64,000 nt of DNA from Mesostigma viride. Taxonomy: Eukaryota; Streptophyta; Mesostigmatophyceae; Mesostigmatales; Mesostigmataceae. Shown here one piece after another: positions 10,936 to 33,508 of the stretch. The DNA lies in assembly GCA_009746045.1 (NCBI GenBank), contig RPFO01000692.1:529640-593639 (forward strand), written 5' to 3'. Under the pieces are notes generated by a model. The model saw only the letters and a program-made list of their open reading frames with translations. It had not been told where the DNA came from and did no database searches. The stretch's first letter is position 1. Every line of letters begins with the position of its first letter. A program made the translations under genes and the position numbers.

Positions 10936-11961
10936 AATTCAAGCCTGATGTCTGTACGCACAAGGCGACTGGCATCGATGCCAGGCATCCATGACTATTG
11001 AAAAAAAGATATTTCAAGGGAAATGGATTCATATTCAGCATCAAAACTTATGAAGATTGCTCTCAAAAACATACTTCACATGCAGCCATTCAGATAGGAG
11101 TGACTTAGCATCATCGTTCATCAGAATGTCCAATCCTCCCCTCTTACCACAAGATCTGAACCCCCCCCAAAAAGCACACAGCTAACTGGGTCGAATGTCA
11201 GCCAATCAATCCCAAAATCCTTGTTGCTGGGGGCACGCATGTTTTTTTTTACTCTTGTTTTCACTTCCCATCTTCAGGAAAACCAAAAAGGCCTCCACTT
11301 TACGACAGCCATCCCTACAAATTCTAGGGGGCGGGGAGAGCGGCCAAGTACTCCCAACACCCCCCATGAGATGTTGCCTCATGCGCACATGCCACCGGCA
11401 TGTCACTCGTTTCCTACTCTAATCCACACCCCGTTTCACATGGCCAAGTTTGTTTGTCATCTGCCACCCTACCACTAGCAAATCATCTGCTTGCCTGCCA
11501 ACAGCGCCCACATTTGCAGGCTGCCTCCATGGCAAATCATCTGGGCTACGCCCTCAGGGTGCCTGCAGCACGCTCACATCGGCGTTGTTTTGCAAGCAGC
11601 ACACCCTTAAGACAATTTATCTGTTCTTGGTGGCGCACACACAGACCCCAATCCCTTTTCCTACCAAGGGGCACCTACACTTTCCGCCCAGTCTAATAGG
11701 ACACCTACACTTTCAGCTCCTACACTTTCCGCCCAGTCAGGTCACACTGTGACCTCAGCCACCCGTCTGTGGGGGAAAAAAAAAAAAGAGGGGTGGCCGC
11801 CCAACTGGATCTCATAGACGACTTGATTTCCCAAACCAAGACCACTCTCGTCGGCATGCCAAACAGGTGCTGCGCACACATGGTTCCGGCTGCCCTTTGA
11901 GGGCGCACAGATCTGTTTGCCTCTTGGCAAACAACAAAACTGTGATGGAAGTGAAATTTCC

Positions 11962-13088
11962 TCATTTCACGTGGACATGCCCCCAATGCACCGGCCCTGT
12001 CCAGTTTGAAGGCGCGGTCCATTTCACCCCTGCCTGGGGCCACAGGTCGCCCCCAGCCGTGGTCGACTCGTTGCTGGGCATGGAGGACTTGGAACTCGAG
12101 CCGGACATCTCGCCCTCGTCCTGGCTGGTCTTGGTGATGCTCTTGATGGCCGTCTTGCTCTTGGGGCCGCCCTTGCAGGAGCACGCGCTGCGGAAGCCCC
12201 AGCGGGCGAGCAGGGCAGGCCGAGTCCGCCAGGGAGGGACCGCCATGCCGTGGGACTCAATGGATTCTCGCATCTGCAAGGAAGAGGAGCAGAAGATTTT
12301 TTTAAGAAAAAAGGTGAGCAAAAAGGCGCAGAACAACAAACCATGTCTTTAACTTCCGATTCGCAACAACCACAAAGACAAGCCATGGCCGATATATATT
12401 TGTAAGGCACATAATTCAGCTAGCGGAAAGCTCGGCTTTGAGATAGTGCTCGGTCACTTACCCTATCCACCATGAAGCCCACGAGAGACTTCAGCATCGA
12501 GGCGTCGCCAACAAACACGGGCGGAAGGCGTTCCAATAAAGCGGCGTACTCCGGCGTTGGCTTCGCGACCTCGAAGTTGTCGCGCAGGCCAGGGTCAACA
12601 AGAAAGCGCTGCCCGCTATCCGCGTCGCACTTGACTTCGAGGAACGTGTTTTGGTGATTCCCTAAACAAACGCAGGAGCCTGCCGTGCTGCAAACACGGA
12701 CGTTGTAGCCACCAGTTTTCCAGAGCTCATAGGCAAGTTTCTGAGGAATGTCCGTTTTCCCCCACGAAGCGCCAAGACTTTTCAAAATATGTTCGGCATC
12801 AGCTCGGAGCTTCTGCCCGAATAAGCCTCCATTCCTTGTAAATCTCTCTAACAAATGAAGCCGCAAGAGCGTGCGATGCTCGTGATCAATGTCAAGCTCG
12901 GCACTTGCGCCCTCGTCCCTGCGCGGCTGCTGCGCTTCCTGGATGTCACAAAACAAATCCTCAAAGTCCATTTCCGAGCTATCGGTGCAGTCCGAGCTCA
13001 GAGACATGCGCGCTTCACGAGCTACCTCAAATAAAGACGGGATAGTGGCGTACAAGGGAGAGACAGTAAATGATCTACCCATGGCCAA
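11962..13088 (-). CDS. DUF506 / PDDEXK_6 family protein (two exons)
   Basis: Exon 1 runs 13,088-12,462 and ends at a GTAAGT donor; exon 2 runs 12,273-11,962 after a ttccttgcag acceptor. The join is in phase 0 and gives 312 aa. The N-terminal third is acidic (SSDCTDSSEMDFEDLF). The conserved core follows: ELWKTGGYNVRVC, FLEVKCDADSGQRFLVDP, FEVAKPTPEYAALLERLP, PPVFVG, and across the intron the hallmark HGMAVPPWR..LLARW. These are the signatures of plant DUF506 (PF04720), placed in the PD-(D/E)XK nuclease-like clan; the biochemical role is not settled. The C-terminal 70 residues are Ser/Lys-rich and not part of the family core. An ATG follows the 13,088 start by two codons and could also be used. 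Confidence 0.85.
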
Positions 13089-13089
13089 T

Positions 13090-14570
13090 GCCAGGCGCGA
13101 GGAAATATTTACAAACGGAACGTGAATTTGGAGAGCAGGATGGGCCTGGATTTTTTATTCCTGGCCATGTATCGGTGCGTAGGCGGTGTTGAAGAATTGT
13201 TCACGCCAGGGTCATGCCAAAAGCGGGTGCGCATGGCGGAAGCTATGCCCACTTGCCGCTCTGCCACGCGCAGTTATAACGATCTCTTCCCGCTGAAGCC
13301 ACGTCAATCTGAAAAGGATTTTCTCGGGCTCAGCACGCAATTCGAGGAACGGCGCGATAGACCTCGGCGCTGAAAAATTGTCCCTGATCCCGATTTTTGA
13401 TAGATCTTTTGAGCTTTGAATTTGCAACCAGAGGGTTGTCGGATAAACGCGCCGCCAACGTGGCATGAGGGCTGCACTACAAAAAGTTGTGCAGGCGTGG
13501 GATACAACTGACTCACTGACTGACAAAAAGTTGCACATGCCCAGATTCTTTACCGCCAAGGCTGACCCTTGACATAGATACATCCAATGAAAACATCTAT
13601 TTTCAACTATCAAACGCCCTTCTGGCTACTTTTACCTAAATTGAATGCTACAAATATCTCTCTTTGATATCTCCATGATACGCCCCTGACACTCTGTTAT
13701 CTGCATGCTTTTGCAACGTGATTTGTCAACGATCTATTGGCGACGCTCCATTGGTCGTACCGGCATTAGCTAGGAAGAACAGATAAGTCGCCACTCAACG
13801 AAACGCTTTGTATGGCCCGTTGCTAACCCTGAACAGCAAGCTCCACGCGTCCAGCAGACCTTGGCGCGCGCTTGCCACGTTGACCCAGACGAGCCCGCGA
13901 AAAAGCACAAGTGTTTACCCAAGACTCAAGAGTGTCGACTGTCGAGTCACGACTCACGAGTCACGACTCACGCTCACGAGTGTCGAGGCGACTGGTCCAA
14001 GCTGGTTCAGGCGGGAAGAATCCACTTTTGCATTTAGCTCTTTGTCAGCCTTTGTCAGCTGCATTCTGACAGCGAAAAGGTCGCCAGTTTTCAGCCAGAT
14101 ATCCACGTGAAAGATAACTATCCTTCCAAATACTGCACAGGTTGTCCTTTCGCGGTGGATATGCCACGTGATTATTCCAGATTCCTAGTCGCTGTGGACG
14201 GCGCTTTTCCTGACTTGGCGCTCAGATATTTTTCCGGGTTGCGCTAGCCGTTGGGACTTTTCCATGTCCGCGGGGTTGCGTTTGCGACTTTAGCAGTTAC
14301 GTCTTGCCTTCAGTTTCGTCTTGTAAACATACAGTCATATCCGGCGGAGCCCATTTTCGGAAGAACCAAAGGTTCGAAGAAAGGGCGAAGACAATTTAGT
14401 TGGAGAGGTGCGTGAGAAGGGGGATGCACGATTAGCGTTACCATTGGACGAAACTCAGATGACGGTGGATCTTTGTTTAAAGTTTTTGTATCTGCGGCTG
14501 TAATGGTACGGTCAGTAGAAAAAGGTCCAGTTTTTTGGAAAACTTCAACCGGCGAGTAGACCATCAACCG
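13090..14570. other. DUF506 upstream region and spacer
   Basis: No supported gene. It should contain the DUF506 promoter (reading on -). Near 13,925-13,985 there is a short cluster of overlapping gagtcacgactc-type palindromic repeats. Confidence 0.4.
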
Positions 14571-14595
14571 AATTATGTGCAAACGGCTAGTTGAA

Positions 14596-14722
14596 GAGTT
14601 TTTGTAAACATCAGACACTGATTTCTTCAGACGATGCACAAGGCTGGGCGCGGCGCAGCGTGCGCAAGGCTGGCGTGCGCAAGGCTGGGGAGTGCGCGAG
14701 GCTGGGAGTGCGCAAGGCTGGG
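14596..14722 (+). repeat. Left long inverted repeat core
   Basis: Pairs with 28,083-28,209. It contains repeated gtgcgcaaggctgg units, so part of the match is internally repetitive, but the non-repetitive gtttttgtaaacatcagac and ctgatttcttcagacgatgc blocks also match. Confidence 0.75.
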
Positions 14723-14932
14723 CGCGGCGCGACTTGACAGCTACCCACTGGTGCGGCGTAAAACTCCAACCGACGTAAAAGTGTGGCTTGCAAAAGGCGC
14801 CAAATTTTGAGCAAGCAGGACTTGGGTCAAATTCGCCGATGCGACCTCTGGTGATCATGGCCGCAACTAGCCGACTGCAATCCTCGTGAAGAACGTCGCG
14901 GCTTGCGATTTCATTTCATAGGCACTATCATC

Positions 14933-24275
<9,343 letters not shown>

Positions 24276-25935
24276 TTCATCCCCTTCAATTAGTCCATCC
24301 CAGCCTTGTCCATTGTACCACTCGGTCACGAGATAGCTGCCCTTGGGTGGTGCCATGTCCGGCGGATGAGTTAAAATGTTGTTATTGTATTAAAGCATGG
24401 ATAAAATAATTGCATTTTCATTTTAGCAACATCAAAGAGACAACATAACATGTTCATAATTCAATTGTGATTGATTTGGGTTTGATAAACAGTGCTCTCA
24501 ACGTTTTCCAATTCATCTACACCTTAGTCATGAATTTCAATACAAAATGCTGGTGGGATGGTGATGCATGGAGCATGAATTAATGGATTAAAATATTTAC
24601 TCATATAATTTTAACACCTAAAAAGTGATTTCAGTCGTCACATGCAATGTTGGGCTACCACCTCTTTTGTTTTGGAATTTTGGCACAGTATCGAGAAAGA
24701 GGTAATTCCAAAGTTTGCCAATGACTGCATGGTCTCGGAGCTAAACCAAGAGTTGTGTGTACGACCCTCATTTGTCGTGGCATGATCCACGTAGGGTCTG
24801 AGTACAAGGCTAACCAGGACAGTCATAATGCGTACACTCTATGCTCCTAGTACTTGTTGATATTGACATATTCTCCAGATTTCTGGCCTGCGCCGGTAGT
24901 CGCTTTGATATTGCATTCATTATGCTCACGTGATGCATGTCACGATAATATTATACTGTCTAACGTATTAGTTGCATTGAATTGAAGCGTTACTCCGTTG
25001 GGAGATCACGTAACACATGTCCGGTAGTCTGTAATATTAAGGCAGATGGTGCGCAAGGATAGATGGCAAGTAGTGATGAAGGAGACCACCCCCAAGTCTG
25101 TGGGGGCTCCGCGTGTGACCAAGTATGGCATTCATAGCGATTCGGGCCGCGGTGCCCACACCCCTGTAACTAGGACCTAGATAGCTTATACCATCCATTC
25201 CATCCCATGTTCCCCTCCCACTGAGGACTTATGCTCACGTGACGCAGTCACGTGTCTATTAATTAATTAATTAATGTCCGGTAGGGGCACCTCGGGTAAC
25301 CCGCTACGGTCGGCACAGTGCCACCGGCCGCGGGGCCCACAATCCTGCTACCCGTGCTTAGATAGTTTCTTTCGCATGTCATCCATTCCCTTCATGAGGA
25401 TACTGCTCACGCAGTCACGTGGTATTAATTAATTAATTAAATGTCCGTGAGAGGGGGTACATGGTCTATAAGCGTGCTAAGCAACAACCTGCAAATGATG
25501 TAAACTTAATAATGCTCACGTGATGTTTGTTAATTATAATATTGATAATTGTCTCTTGTTCACGTGGTGCAGTCACGTTCTTATCGCACGCAATTGATAG
25601 CACTGTTACGAGTTAACCCACCTCTATGTGAGAACCTGTACGTCTCCACCGTTGGCACTCGAATGGTACCTATCACCACTAAAGATGATTTAGAGGAATC
25701 GTTCGCGACAGCTAGATTGCAATGAAGCTTGATACATGTTCAGCTGCAATAAAACACATTTCCCAATTAACACAAGCAACAGCTATTGTGTGGGTCGACA
25801 ACAACCAACTAACTATGAGCCCAACTCGAACGTATCGACGTTGGCTAGACTGCCATTATTGTTCTCACGACAGACCATACATTGAGGTGCTCACAGAACG
25901 CTGGCACCAAGGGCAGAGGACATACAGGTAAAAAC
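24276..25935. other. MULE 3' flank, no gene seen
   Basis: AT-rich and without recognisable coding potential. Short dispersed modules are present: actccgttgggagatcacg near 24,990, and two blocks with tgctcacgtgacgcagtcacg plus (taat)n at 25,230-25,285 and 25,395-25,445, the first also found at 32,265-32,350. Confidence 0.4.
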
Positions 25936-26752
25936 CATGACATGAGTAGGAACGGGCATGGCATGACTAGGAACGTGTACAGCATGACTAGGAACGGGTA
26001 TGGCATGACTAGGAAGTAGGAACAGGTATGGCATGACTAGGAAAGAGCATGGCATGACTAGGAACGGGCATGGCATGACTAGGAACGGGTGTGGCATGAC
26101 TAGGAACGTGTACAACATGACTAGGAACGGGTATGGCATGACTAGGAATGAGTATGTCATGACTCGGAACGGGTATGGCATGACTCGGAACGACCATGGC
26201 ATGACTAGGAACGGGTACAGCATGACTAGGAACGGGTATGGCATGACTAGGAATGAGTATGTCATGACTCGGAACGGGTATGGCATGACTCGGAACGACC
26301 ATGGCATGACTAGGAACGGGTATGGCATGACTAGGAACGGGTGTGGCATGACTAGGAGCGTGTACAGCATGACTAGGAACGGGTATGGCATGACTAGGAA
26401 CGGGTATGGCATGACTAGGAACGGGTATGGCATGACTAGGAACGGGCATGGCATGACTAGGAACGGGTGTGGCATGACTAGGAACGGGCATGGCATGACT
26501 AGGAACGGCCATGGCATGACTAGGAACGGGCATGGCATGACTAGGAACGGGTATGGCATGACTAGGAACGGGTATGGCATGACTAGGAACGGGTATGGCA
26601 TGACTAGGAACGGGCATGGCATGACTAGTAACGAGTATGGCATGACTAGGAACGGGCATGGCATGACTAGGAACGGGTATGGCATGACTCGGAACGACCA
26701 TGGCATGACTAGGAACGGCCATGGCATGACTAGGAACGGGTATGGCATGACG
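25936..26752 (+). repeat. 21-bp minisatellite, about 39 copies
   Basis: The core unit is catgactaggaacggg plus a five-base variable end (tatgg, catgg, tgtgg). Because 21 is a multiple of three, the frame stays open and reads as a heptapeptide MTRNG(Y/H/C)G for about 250 codons on +, and two - frames are also open. I see no flanking gene signals and treat the open frames as a property of the repeat. Confidence 0.9.
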
Positions 26753-27196
26753 TGGCCCACGCGCATGTGCGCCCATAATGGCCCCCATGGATGATGCTTT
26801 CAGTATTTAGCCGCGCCCAGCCTACAATGGGACCTCCCATGGATGATGCATTAAGAATTTAGCCATGCGATGCCTATGCAGGGAGTTACTCTCTGCTGAG
26901 ATGCCATGTGTACACCAGCTATAGCCTAGCCACATACCCTCCACCCCATATGTCATGCAGGCCTTCTAGGCCCTCTCCTCAAGCCCCCCCTGGGTGCCTG
27001 TGCTTGTTAAGGAGGCATGAACCATCATGGCGGTGCAGGTGCACCTTGTGCACCCAGAGCAGGTGACAGTTGTACATCCTCCACCTGCAGGTTGTAGCCC
27101 TGATTGTATTACAAACCCATAGATGCCCTTTTCTCAGGGCTATGTGTTACATATGCTCCCAACGGAGCTATCATTTTAATTAATTAATTAATTAAT
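26753..27196 (+). repeat. Dispersed repeat R1, copy 2, with (taat)n tail
   Basis: Same block order as 4,995-5,352: gtggcccacgcgcatgtgcg, then cccccatggatg, ggagttactctctgctgaga, and cttttctcaggg followed by (taat)n. It sits between the large and small 21-bp arrays, so it may have been inserted into the minisatellite. Confidence 0.7.
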
Positions 27197-27303
27197 GGCA
27201 TGACTAGGAACGGGAGTGACATGACTAGGAACGACCATGGCATGACTCGGAACGACCATGGCATGACTAGGAAGGAGCATGGCATGACTAGGAACGGGTA
27301 TGG
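27197..27303 (+). repeat. 21-bp minisatellite, small second block
   Basis: About five copies of the same catgactaggaac unit as 25,936-26,752, with variants such as gaccatgg and ggagcatgg. Confidence 0.85.
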
Positions 27304-28082
27304 CGGCCAAGCACGTGGGCGGGTTCGTGCTATTCGTACCGTTGATGCTGAAGAGTCACAGGTATCGTTGGAACGGAACGGTCCAGGGGTCGCAGGCGGT
27401 TCTTCCCGGGACTGATCTTCCAGCGCTGCAAGAAAATCACGAACATGTCCCTGGTTGGGTAAAGAAAGCAGGCAAACCCCGACCGGCCGACCGCGTCCCC
27501 ACCGTGCATGTACCTTGGTAAGACGTACGTAAGGTTCTGTGGGCTGAACTGACCGCGCTTCAAGAATATGACGATTTGAAGCCACTATGAAGGTATATGC
27601 AAACCATGTCGGCGTCATCCGCTCGACCCCTCTTACTCAGATATAGTTGGATATGCAGCATAAAAAGCAACGGGGAGAAATTGTCAATGACTATGATCCC
27701 CCAACTGTGGGTGTTAGGAAATAGAAAAAGCATGGCAGGCATAGCTTGCGTGCAACATTGGGGGTCGGAAATTCTAGTCGGGGGGGTCAGTGGACTCCAA
27801 CGTGGACTCGAGACTCAGATTGATTGATTATTGAGGGTAAACTGCACGACTACAGGCTCTTTGCGCGCGCCACATGTTAAGTAATCATGCCATCAGCTGC
27901 CATTTTGAACGCATCATAAGGAAACCCGTCGGGTTAAAAACTAAGATCTAAACGGCCATCACCACTCGCATCGACGACGAAATTCGGCTAAGTCCAAAGG
28001 CAGCCGATACGATTTACGTCGTTTGCAGTTTTACGCGCCAGCCTTGCGCACGCTGCCGCGCCGCGCCCAGCCACGATGCACT

Positions 28083-28209
28083 CCCAGCCTTGCGCACTCC
28101 CAGCCTCGCGCACTCCCCAGCCTTGCGCACGCCAGCCTTGCGCACGCTGCGCCGCGCCCAGCCTTGTGCATCGTCTGAAGAAATCAGTGTCTGATGTTTA
28201 CAAAAACTC
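28083..28209 (-). repeat. Right long inverted repeat core
   Basis: Reverse complement of 14,596-14,722; see the candidate Mutator-like element. Just outside, ccagcaaacggctagttgaa is repeated in tandem. Confidence 0.75.
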
Positions 28210-28259
28210 CTAGTTGAATTAGGTGCAAACGGCTACAGTTCTGTAGTTGAATTTCCAGC

Positions 28260-30640
28260 AAACGGCTAGTTGAATTTCCAGCAAACGGCTGGTACCTATG
28301 CGCCAAAGCCCAGATTCGCTGTCAAGCCTGCGTCCAGGTCCGCACTCCGCGCTCCGGCTCGCCCGTCACGAATCAATAATAATGGTCGGGAGAGACGATT
28401 GACAATCAAGGAAATTCGCTGTCCTGAGACCATGATCAACCAGGTCAGGCCATGATCGGGGCCCGATCGCGTGGCCATTATTATGATGACGGCATTACAT
28501 TCCATGAAATAGTGCAGCTGTTTCCGAACGTAAGGCAGCCCTATGGTTCAGTTGTAAAGTGAGGCAGCCCTTTTTTAAGGGGCGTTCTATCATTACTCTG
28601 TTCTATCATTACTCGTGCCAGGGAGTGCATAGCATAGCGATAGAGGCTGTACGATGAAGACGTTGTTAAGACGCGGAAGGAAAGGTGAAATGCAAGTCTC
28701 ATGATAATATTATGATACTACCTCCGGGCCATTAAAATATCTACGAGGGTGGGCCTTTAAAATATCTACATATTGGACACTGTGTATGAGGCACTACCAC
28801 GGTAATTTATATGGGAATTTTTCAAAGCCCTTCCATGTCCTCATACCTAGAGATGTATAGCAAAGACCTATGAAAAAAAATCTGGGTTTGGACTCTGAAA
28901 TTAGAGGCACCACAAAAAGACACCTAGGGGGGTCACCTGGCCCTTGGCTGATTTTCGCACACATGCCCGCGTTAAATTAGTGCAAATGAGAGATAGGGAC
29001 GGCGTGTGAGATTTGACATCACACCCATGCTGGTGGCACACTTGGGTATGAGCCCACCAATTTGGGGCCCAATCGCAAAGCGTTTGGGCACATAAAACTG
29101 CCATGGCGCACATGGGTATTTTTCAGGGACATTTCAGTTACATTTTTTATTCACACTTTACATGCAGGCTTATAACTTTCTTAAATGAACAGGTCTTTGA
29201 GAGCCCCCTTATTGTAGCATCCCCAGACTTGTGTACAAGAGAGTGGCACCTCTAAAGCCACAGTTAGGGACCATTAACCCATGACTGGCGTAAATAATGC
29301 CTACAAAATCATCACAAAAAAGGACCTTCCCATGCCCTACAAACTTGAAAATCGGTGCAATACATGTCTTAATTATGGCAAGGGGAGAGGCTGCCACACT
29401 CAAAATTGGTGCAATACAATGTAGAGAGTATAAATCCCAGCACCCAGCATGTGGGCCTGCAGTTTACTAGGAGAAAAGATGCACGCATGGGCATGCCCAT
29501 TTCACGCCACCAAACATCAACCATACCACCTGCGACAAGCGTATGGTTCAAAAAACTGGGCAAAACCACTTCAAACTTAAAGTGGCGGCATATCATTACT
29601 AATGACAATTAAACCTGTGCTAAAGGCCGCAAAACCAGTGCTAAAGAAGCACGCTTGGCATGTAAATGAATGCAAACTGTCCTATTTCAAGGACTTTAGT
29701 CACCTTACTACGCTAGTGCCGCTTTCTTGCACCCCATTAGAACCTTGCATCTGCCTTTATAGTGGTGGTATAAACCAGTGGTGTTGCACACTATAGTTGC
29801 TTGTGTAAATGCTGGCTAGTCATTTGAATGCCAATCCTACTAAGAAACCCATCCATTGTTTTTACCTTCACATGCTGAGAATTTACCGGCTATGGGAAAG
29901 TGGGCAGAGGCAAGAGGAAAAGAGTACTACTTGCTTAAGCCCTGGGCTGCCTTGCTGGCATCTTTCCAACAGCATTCGTAAAAAGGGCTATCTGGTTGCT
30001 GAACTTGCATGCATTCTCACACGAACCAGAAAATACTGACGAATTTACTGCAGCATTTTTACAAAACACTTGCTCATTTTCTAACGTGATCCAGGACCCC
30101 GGCTATACTTCCAGCACCTGTTCATCCATCAGAACTCCACACCTTTTCCACTTTCTGCAGTCTTGTCAAATCTTAGTAAGATAACCGCATGTCATTCTCC
30201 CCTTTCTTGGCGCTGTCTACCATGTTTGAGAAGCGCGTACTTTTCAGCGATGTGCCGTTTAGGAAGCCGGCAAGTGCCCGCAGTTTCCGCTGCCATTTTC
30301 GCACGCAATATCTGCACTGTCGCGTTGAAAACCGTTTTATAGTTGCGAAATAACAAGAATACCAATCCCACGCACCGGCTGCTGCGTTTCTATCTCATGC
30401 AACCATGGCATCGTATGCCTGTCCGCTGCTCGGTCCCAGCAGCTCTCGGGCTCACAGCAGCGACCTTGCACTATCTGACCACCGACTTACTCCTCCGCAG
30501 GCGGCCATTTCCCGCCCAGTGAGTTTAAATGCATTGCTAAGGAAAACCCATATCGTAGAACATCTTATTACGCAACAAAAACTGCGGAATAAAATATGAC
30601 GCTCAGCAGGCCGCTGCTGCGAAAATCAAGCAAGTACTCA
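28260..30640. other. Non-coding spacer, no gene seen
   Basis: Moderately AT-rich sequence with only short, unrecognised open frames and no clear tandem arrays. Confidence 0.4.
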
Positions 30641-30643
30641 GGT

Positions 30644-30943
30644 CAGTACTCGCGTGCAGACACGTGTGTAGTACTCCTACACACAGATCTCGAGTGATTT
30701 ATCTAGTACCAAATCCGAAAGGCTTGCATCACTCCCCGGACAGGAGAACTTTTGCGGATGACTGTAGGTGTAAGTTGGCGATGCCATGGTATCCGGAGAC
30801 GTCCGTCCTATAGTCAGCAAAATTGGTGCGAGAGGTCCCCAGTTCGATTCCGGTCGGATTCATTTGCAGATCGCGTTTTCCGCGTTTTCCGCGGCCTGGC
30901 ACTGAACGCAAAGGTTTTCACCTTTGCGGAGTGTCTGATCAGA
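30644..30943 (+). mobile_element. tRNA-like SINE, copy 2 (longer)
   Basis: 30,795-30,942 matches copy 1 at 10,185-10,332 in inverted orientation with about one difference in 148. It has an A-box-like tagtcagcaaaattgg and a B box agttcgattcc. The 12-base string aagtactcaggt occurs at 30,632-30,643 and again at 30,944-30,955, which fits a target-site duplication around a 300-bp insertion. Confidence 0.65.
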
Positions 30944-31139
30944 AAGTACTCAGGTATAACCAACCATTAAAAAAAGAAACCCTGCGCCCTCCCAAACCAG
31001 ACCAGTTTTCAGGCGTGAACATGTTTAGTCATACACAAGTATTCTACTAACTCAGCATCTCGTTTAACGCAGGCAAGCATGAACTCCATCGCCAAATTCG
31101 CTTTTTTATCCAGAGTCTCAAGCAAAACCCAACTAAGGG

Positions 31140-31330
31140 GAGCCTGTCATGGGGGGGGAAGATCAGCATGGCGATACAAAAGCTAAGGCATGGCTTCTCA
31201 GCCGAGAGTGCATGGCTCTCTGCGTAGTCACAGCATAACTAAATAATAAAGCTAGGCATCATCTGGTGTGTGGCGCGTCATGGGCACACATGTACATGAC
31301 TGATACATAAATCAGCTGGTATAGTGCCTG
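31140..31330 (-). repeat. Dispersed repeat R1, divergent copy 3
   Basis: Read on -, it has atttagttatgctgtgac, gcagagagccatgc.ctctcggctgaga and gatcttcccccc, in the same order as 5,100-5,190. It lies downstream of the ORF1 relic on the same strand. Confidence 0.5.
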
Positions 31331-31439
31331 TAGTAGGCGTGCATGTACAAGGCCACGGTCTAACTATTCTACACTACTGCTGTATTCCCCTAAGTTGGGG
31401 CGTCTGGTGTCGCTGGGGCCGCGGTGGTCGCTGGGGTGG

Positions 31440-32320
31440 CGTGCCAGGGCTTGTGGCCGACGTAGATGGCCGCCCCCTTCTAGTGCACCGGCTGTCCCGC
31501 CTTGGTCTGCCGGAGCTGGAGGTAGGTCGGCCATAGCTCCCGTCGCCGTTGTTGCTGCGCCGGGGTCAAGTCGTTGTCCACGGTGAAGGGAGTGTTCTCG
31601 AGCCGCTTGCGGCGTCTGAGAAACGAAGTCTTGTCCGCTGCATGGGCTCTAATTAAAGATGAGAAGAAGCGGGGGCGCCCCCGCCTTACCCCGCGCGCTG
31701 GGAAGGCGGTGGGCGACCAGCTTAATCTCACCAAGGAGGCCCATGCGAGCAAGGATTTTGCTCTCAATCACACGTGCAAGCTTAGTCAGAATTCTCGCCT
31801 TCTTCCATGTCGAAGTTCTTGAGTATGGCGTTAAGGCTGCACTTGGCGAGCTCGGCCTCCTCGCGGAGGTCGAGCTTCTGCTGCTGGAGCTAGCTGTGCT
31901 GCAATGGCAGAGGTGGTGGAGGTGGTGTGGTGCTTAAGCATGTCCGCCCAGGTCTGGGTGGGAGGCCGCATCGCCGCCCGGGCCAGTGAGGGCTGGCTTG
32001 GCGGCAATGTCCTTCACCGCCTGGGCGGTGAGGCCTGCGGTGTTTTGCAGGACCTCAAAGGCGATGGCATTGTCCTGGAGACGCTGGTCGATGTCGCGGA
32101 GCTGGGCGGTGCTGATGATGGCGGCGGAGGAGGGGGTGGCGGCGGTGGAGGAGGCGAGGAGGCTGGAGGTGGCGGTGGAGATGGTGGAGAGGAGGGGGAG
32201 CTCGGCACTCAGCGTGCCGCCCATGGCCGCCACATCTGCAGCGATGGGGGCCACGTGCTGCTCCATCATCCATTCCATCCCATGTTCCCCTCGATCCCAC
32301 AGAGGACTTATGCTCACGTG
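31440..32320 (-). pseudogene. Decayed non-LTR retrotransposon ORF1 (copy 3)
   Basis: On -, the first frame (about 32,317-31,934) has AADVAAMGGTLSAELPLL and QNTAGLTAQAVKDIAAKPAL, both close to copy 1. After a degraded middle, the last part (about 31,767-31,480) has FLRRRKRLENTPFTVDNDLT and PAQQQRRRELWPTYLQL. At least two frame changes and stops make it inactive. Confidence 0.75.
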
Positions 32321-32329
32321 ACGCAGTCA

Positions 32330-33445
32330 TGTGTACATTACTACATTAATTAATATTAATTATTTATCCTTGTGGACCATCTGCCTCCAGATGATAGACA
32401 TGCCAGGGGGCTGCCCTGGCGTGAGCCCATTACATGGGTAACACAGTGAAAAAATAGATAGGAAGAACAAACATAACTGGTTGTCTCGATCAATGCAACA
32501 TCATTCCGGCTCGAATCATGATCCCTGATAACAGCGATAGCTAGTAATAGATAGGAGTAAAGGCTCAAAGAGAAAGTGGTAAAGACAAAGGAGAGAAAGA
32601 AAAAAATAAATATTGAAGAAAATATACTTTAAATTTTGTACTACCAAAATATAATATAATAATAATAATGAAATTCATATTCATCACCAATAATAATAAT
32701 AATAATAATAATAATGAAGTTCATATTCATCATCCTGAACGACTCGAAAACGCGGAAAAGATAACGGCAGGCTTGAGCTACCATGGTCCGGATTCTCCGG
32801 ATTCTCCTGATTTCCGGCCTACGCTGGTTGTCTCCTTGATAATGAAATGATCTATAAGAACAATAATAATATCGAGCATGTGCTTAATCAATTAGTTAAT
32901 GAACAGCACGCAAGCACGTTGGGGAGCTGCAGGGCATTAATGAAACCCTTTGATGTGAAGAAGCCTATACTAACTGATTCTAATTGCCTAGCATATCTAG
33001 GGGGCAGGGACCGTCGACTGGCAGAATTGCAGCAATTGAGGGTGAGACGTGCCTTCACAAGGCCTACCGGAGGATCAAGGCTTGTTGGCCTCCACTATCT
33101 GATGCCAAGCCAGCTTGCCCTGCATATTTCCCCCTAATAATCAGTGAGAGGCTTAGGCACCACATGTCTGCCACTTGTTGGTCCCGGAATGTGCGGGTCC
33201 CGTGCAGCGTTTGGCTGTGGGCCTGTGACTGGGCCGCCCCACGTAAGGAGGCGACGGCCAGGCAGCCAGACCACAGCATGAGTTTATCGATCCATATGGG
33301 GCATGCGCCAATCCTCCCCTCGATGGTTCTCCTGCCTAAGTCAACTTCAGGCGCGAATCACCGCGGAACCTGCTGAGCCGCAAGCGCTTGCTGGACCTGC
33401 AAATGCCCGCGATTGAACAGTAGGGGAACAGTGTGTGTGGATAAT
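32330..33445. other. AT-rich spacer with an AAT microsatellite
   Basis: An (aat)n tract lies at about 32,656-32,716, interrupted by gaagttcatattcatc-like units. No convincing gene. Confidence 0.5.
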
Positions 33446-33508
33446 TAATTCATTAGTTAATTAAACTCGTGCTCTGGATGGGGAGTCACGGAGTATTAAC
33501 CCCGATCT

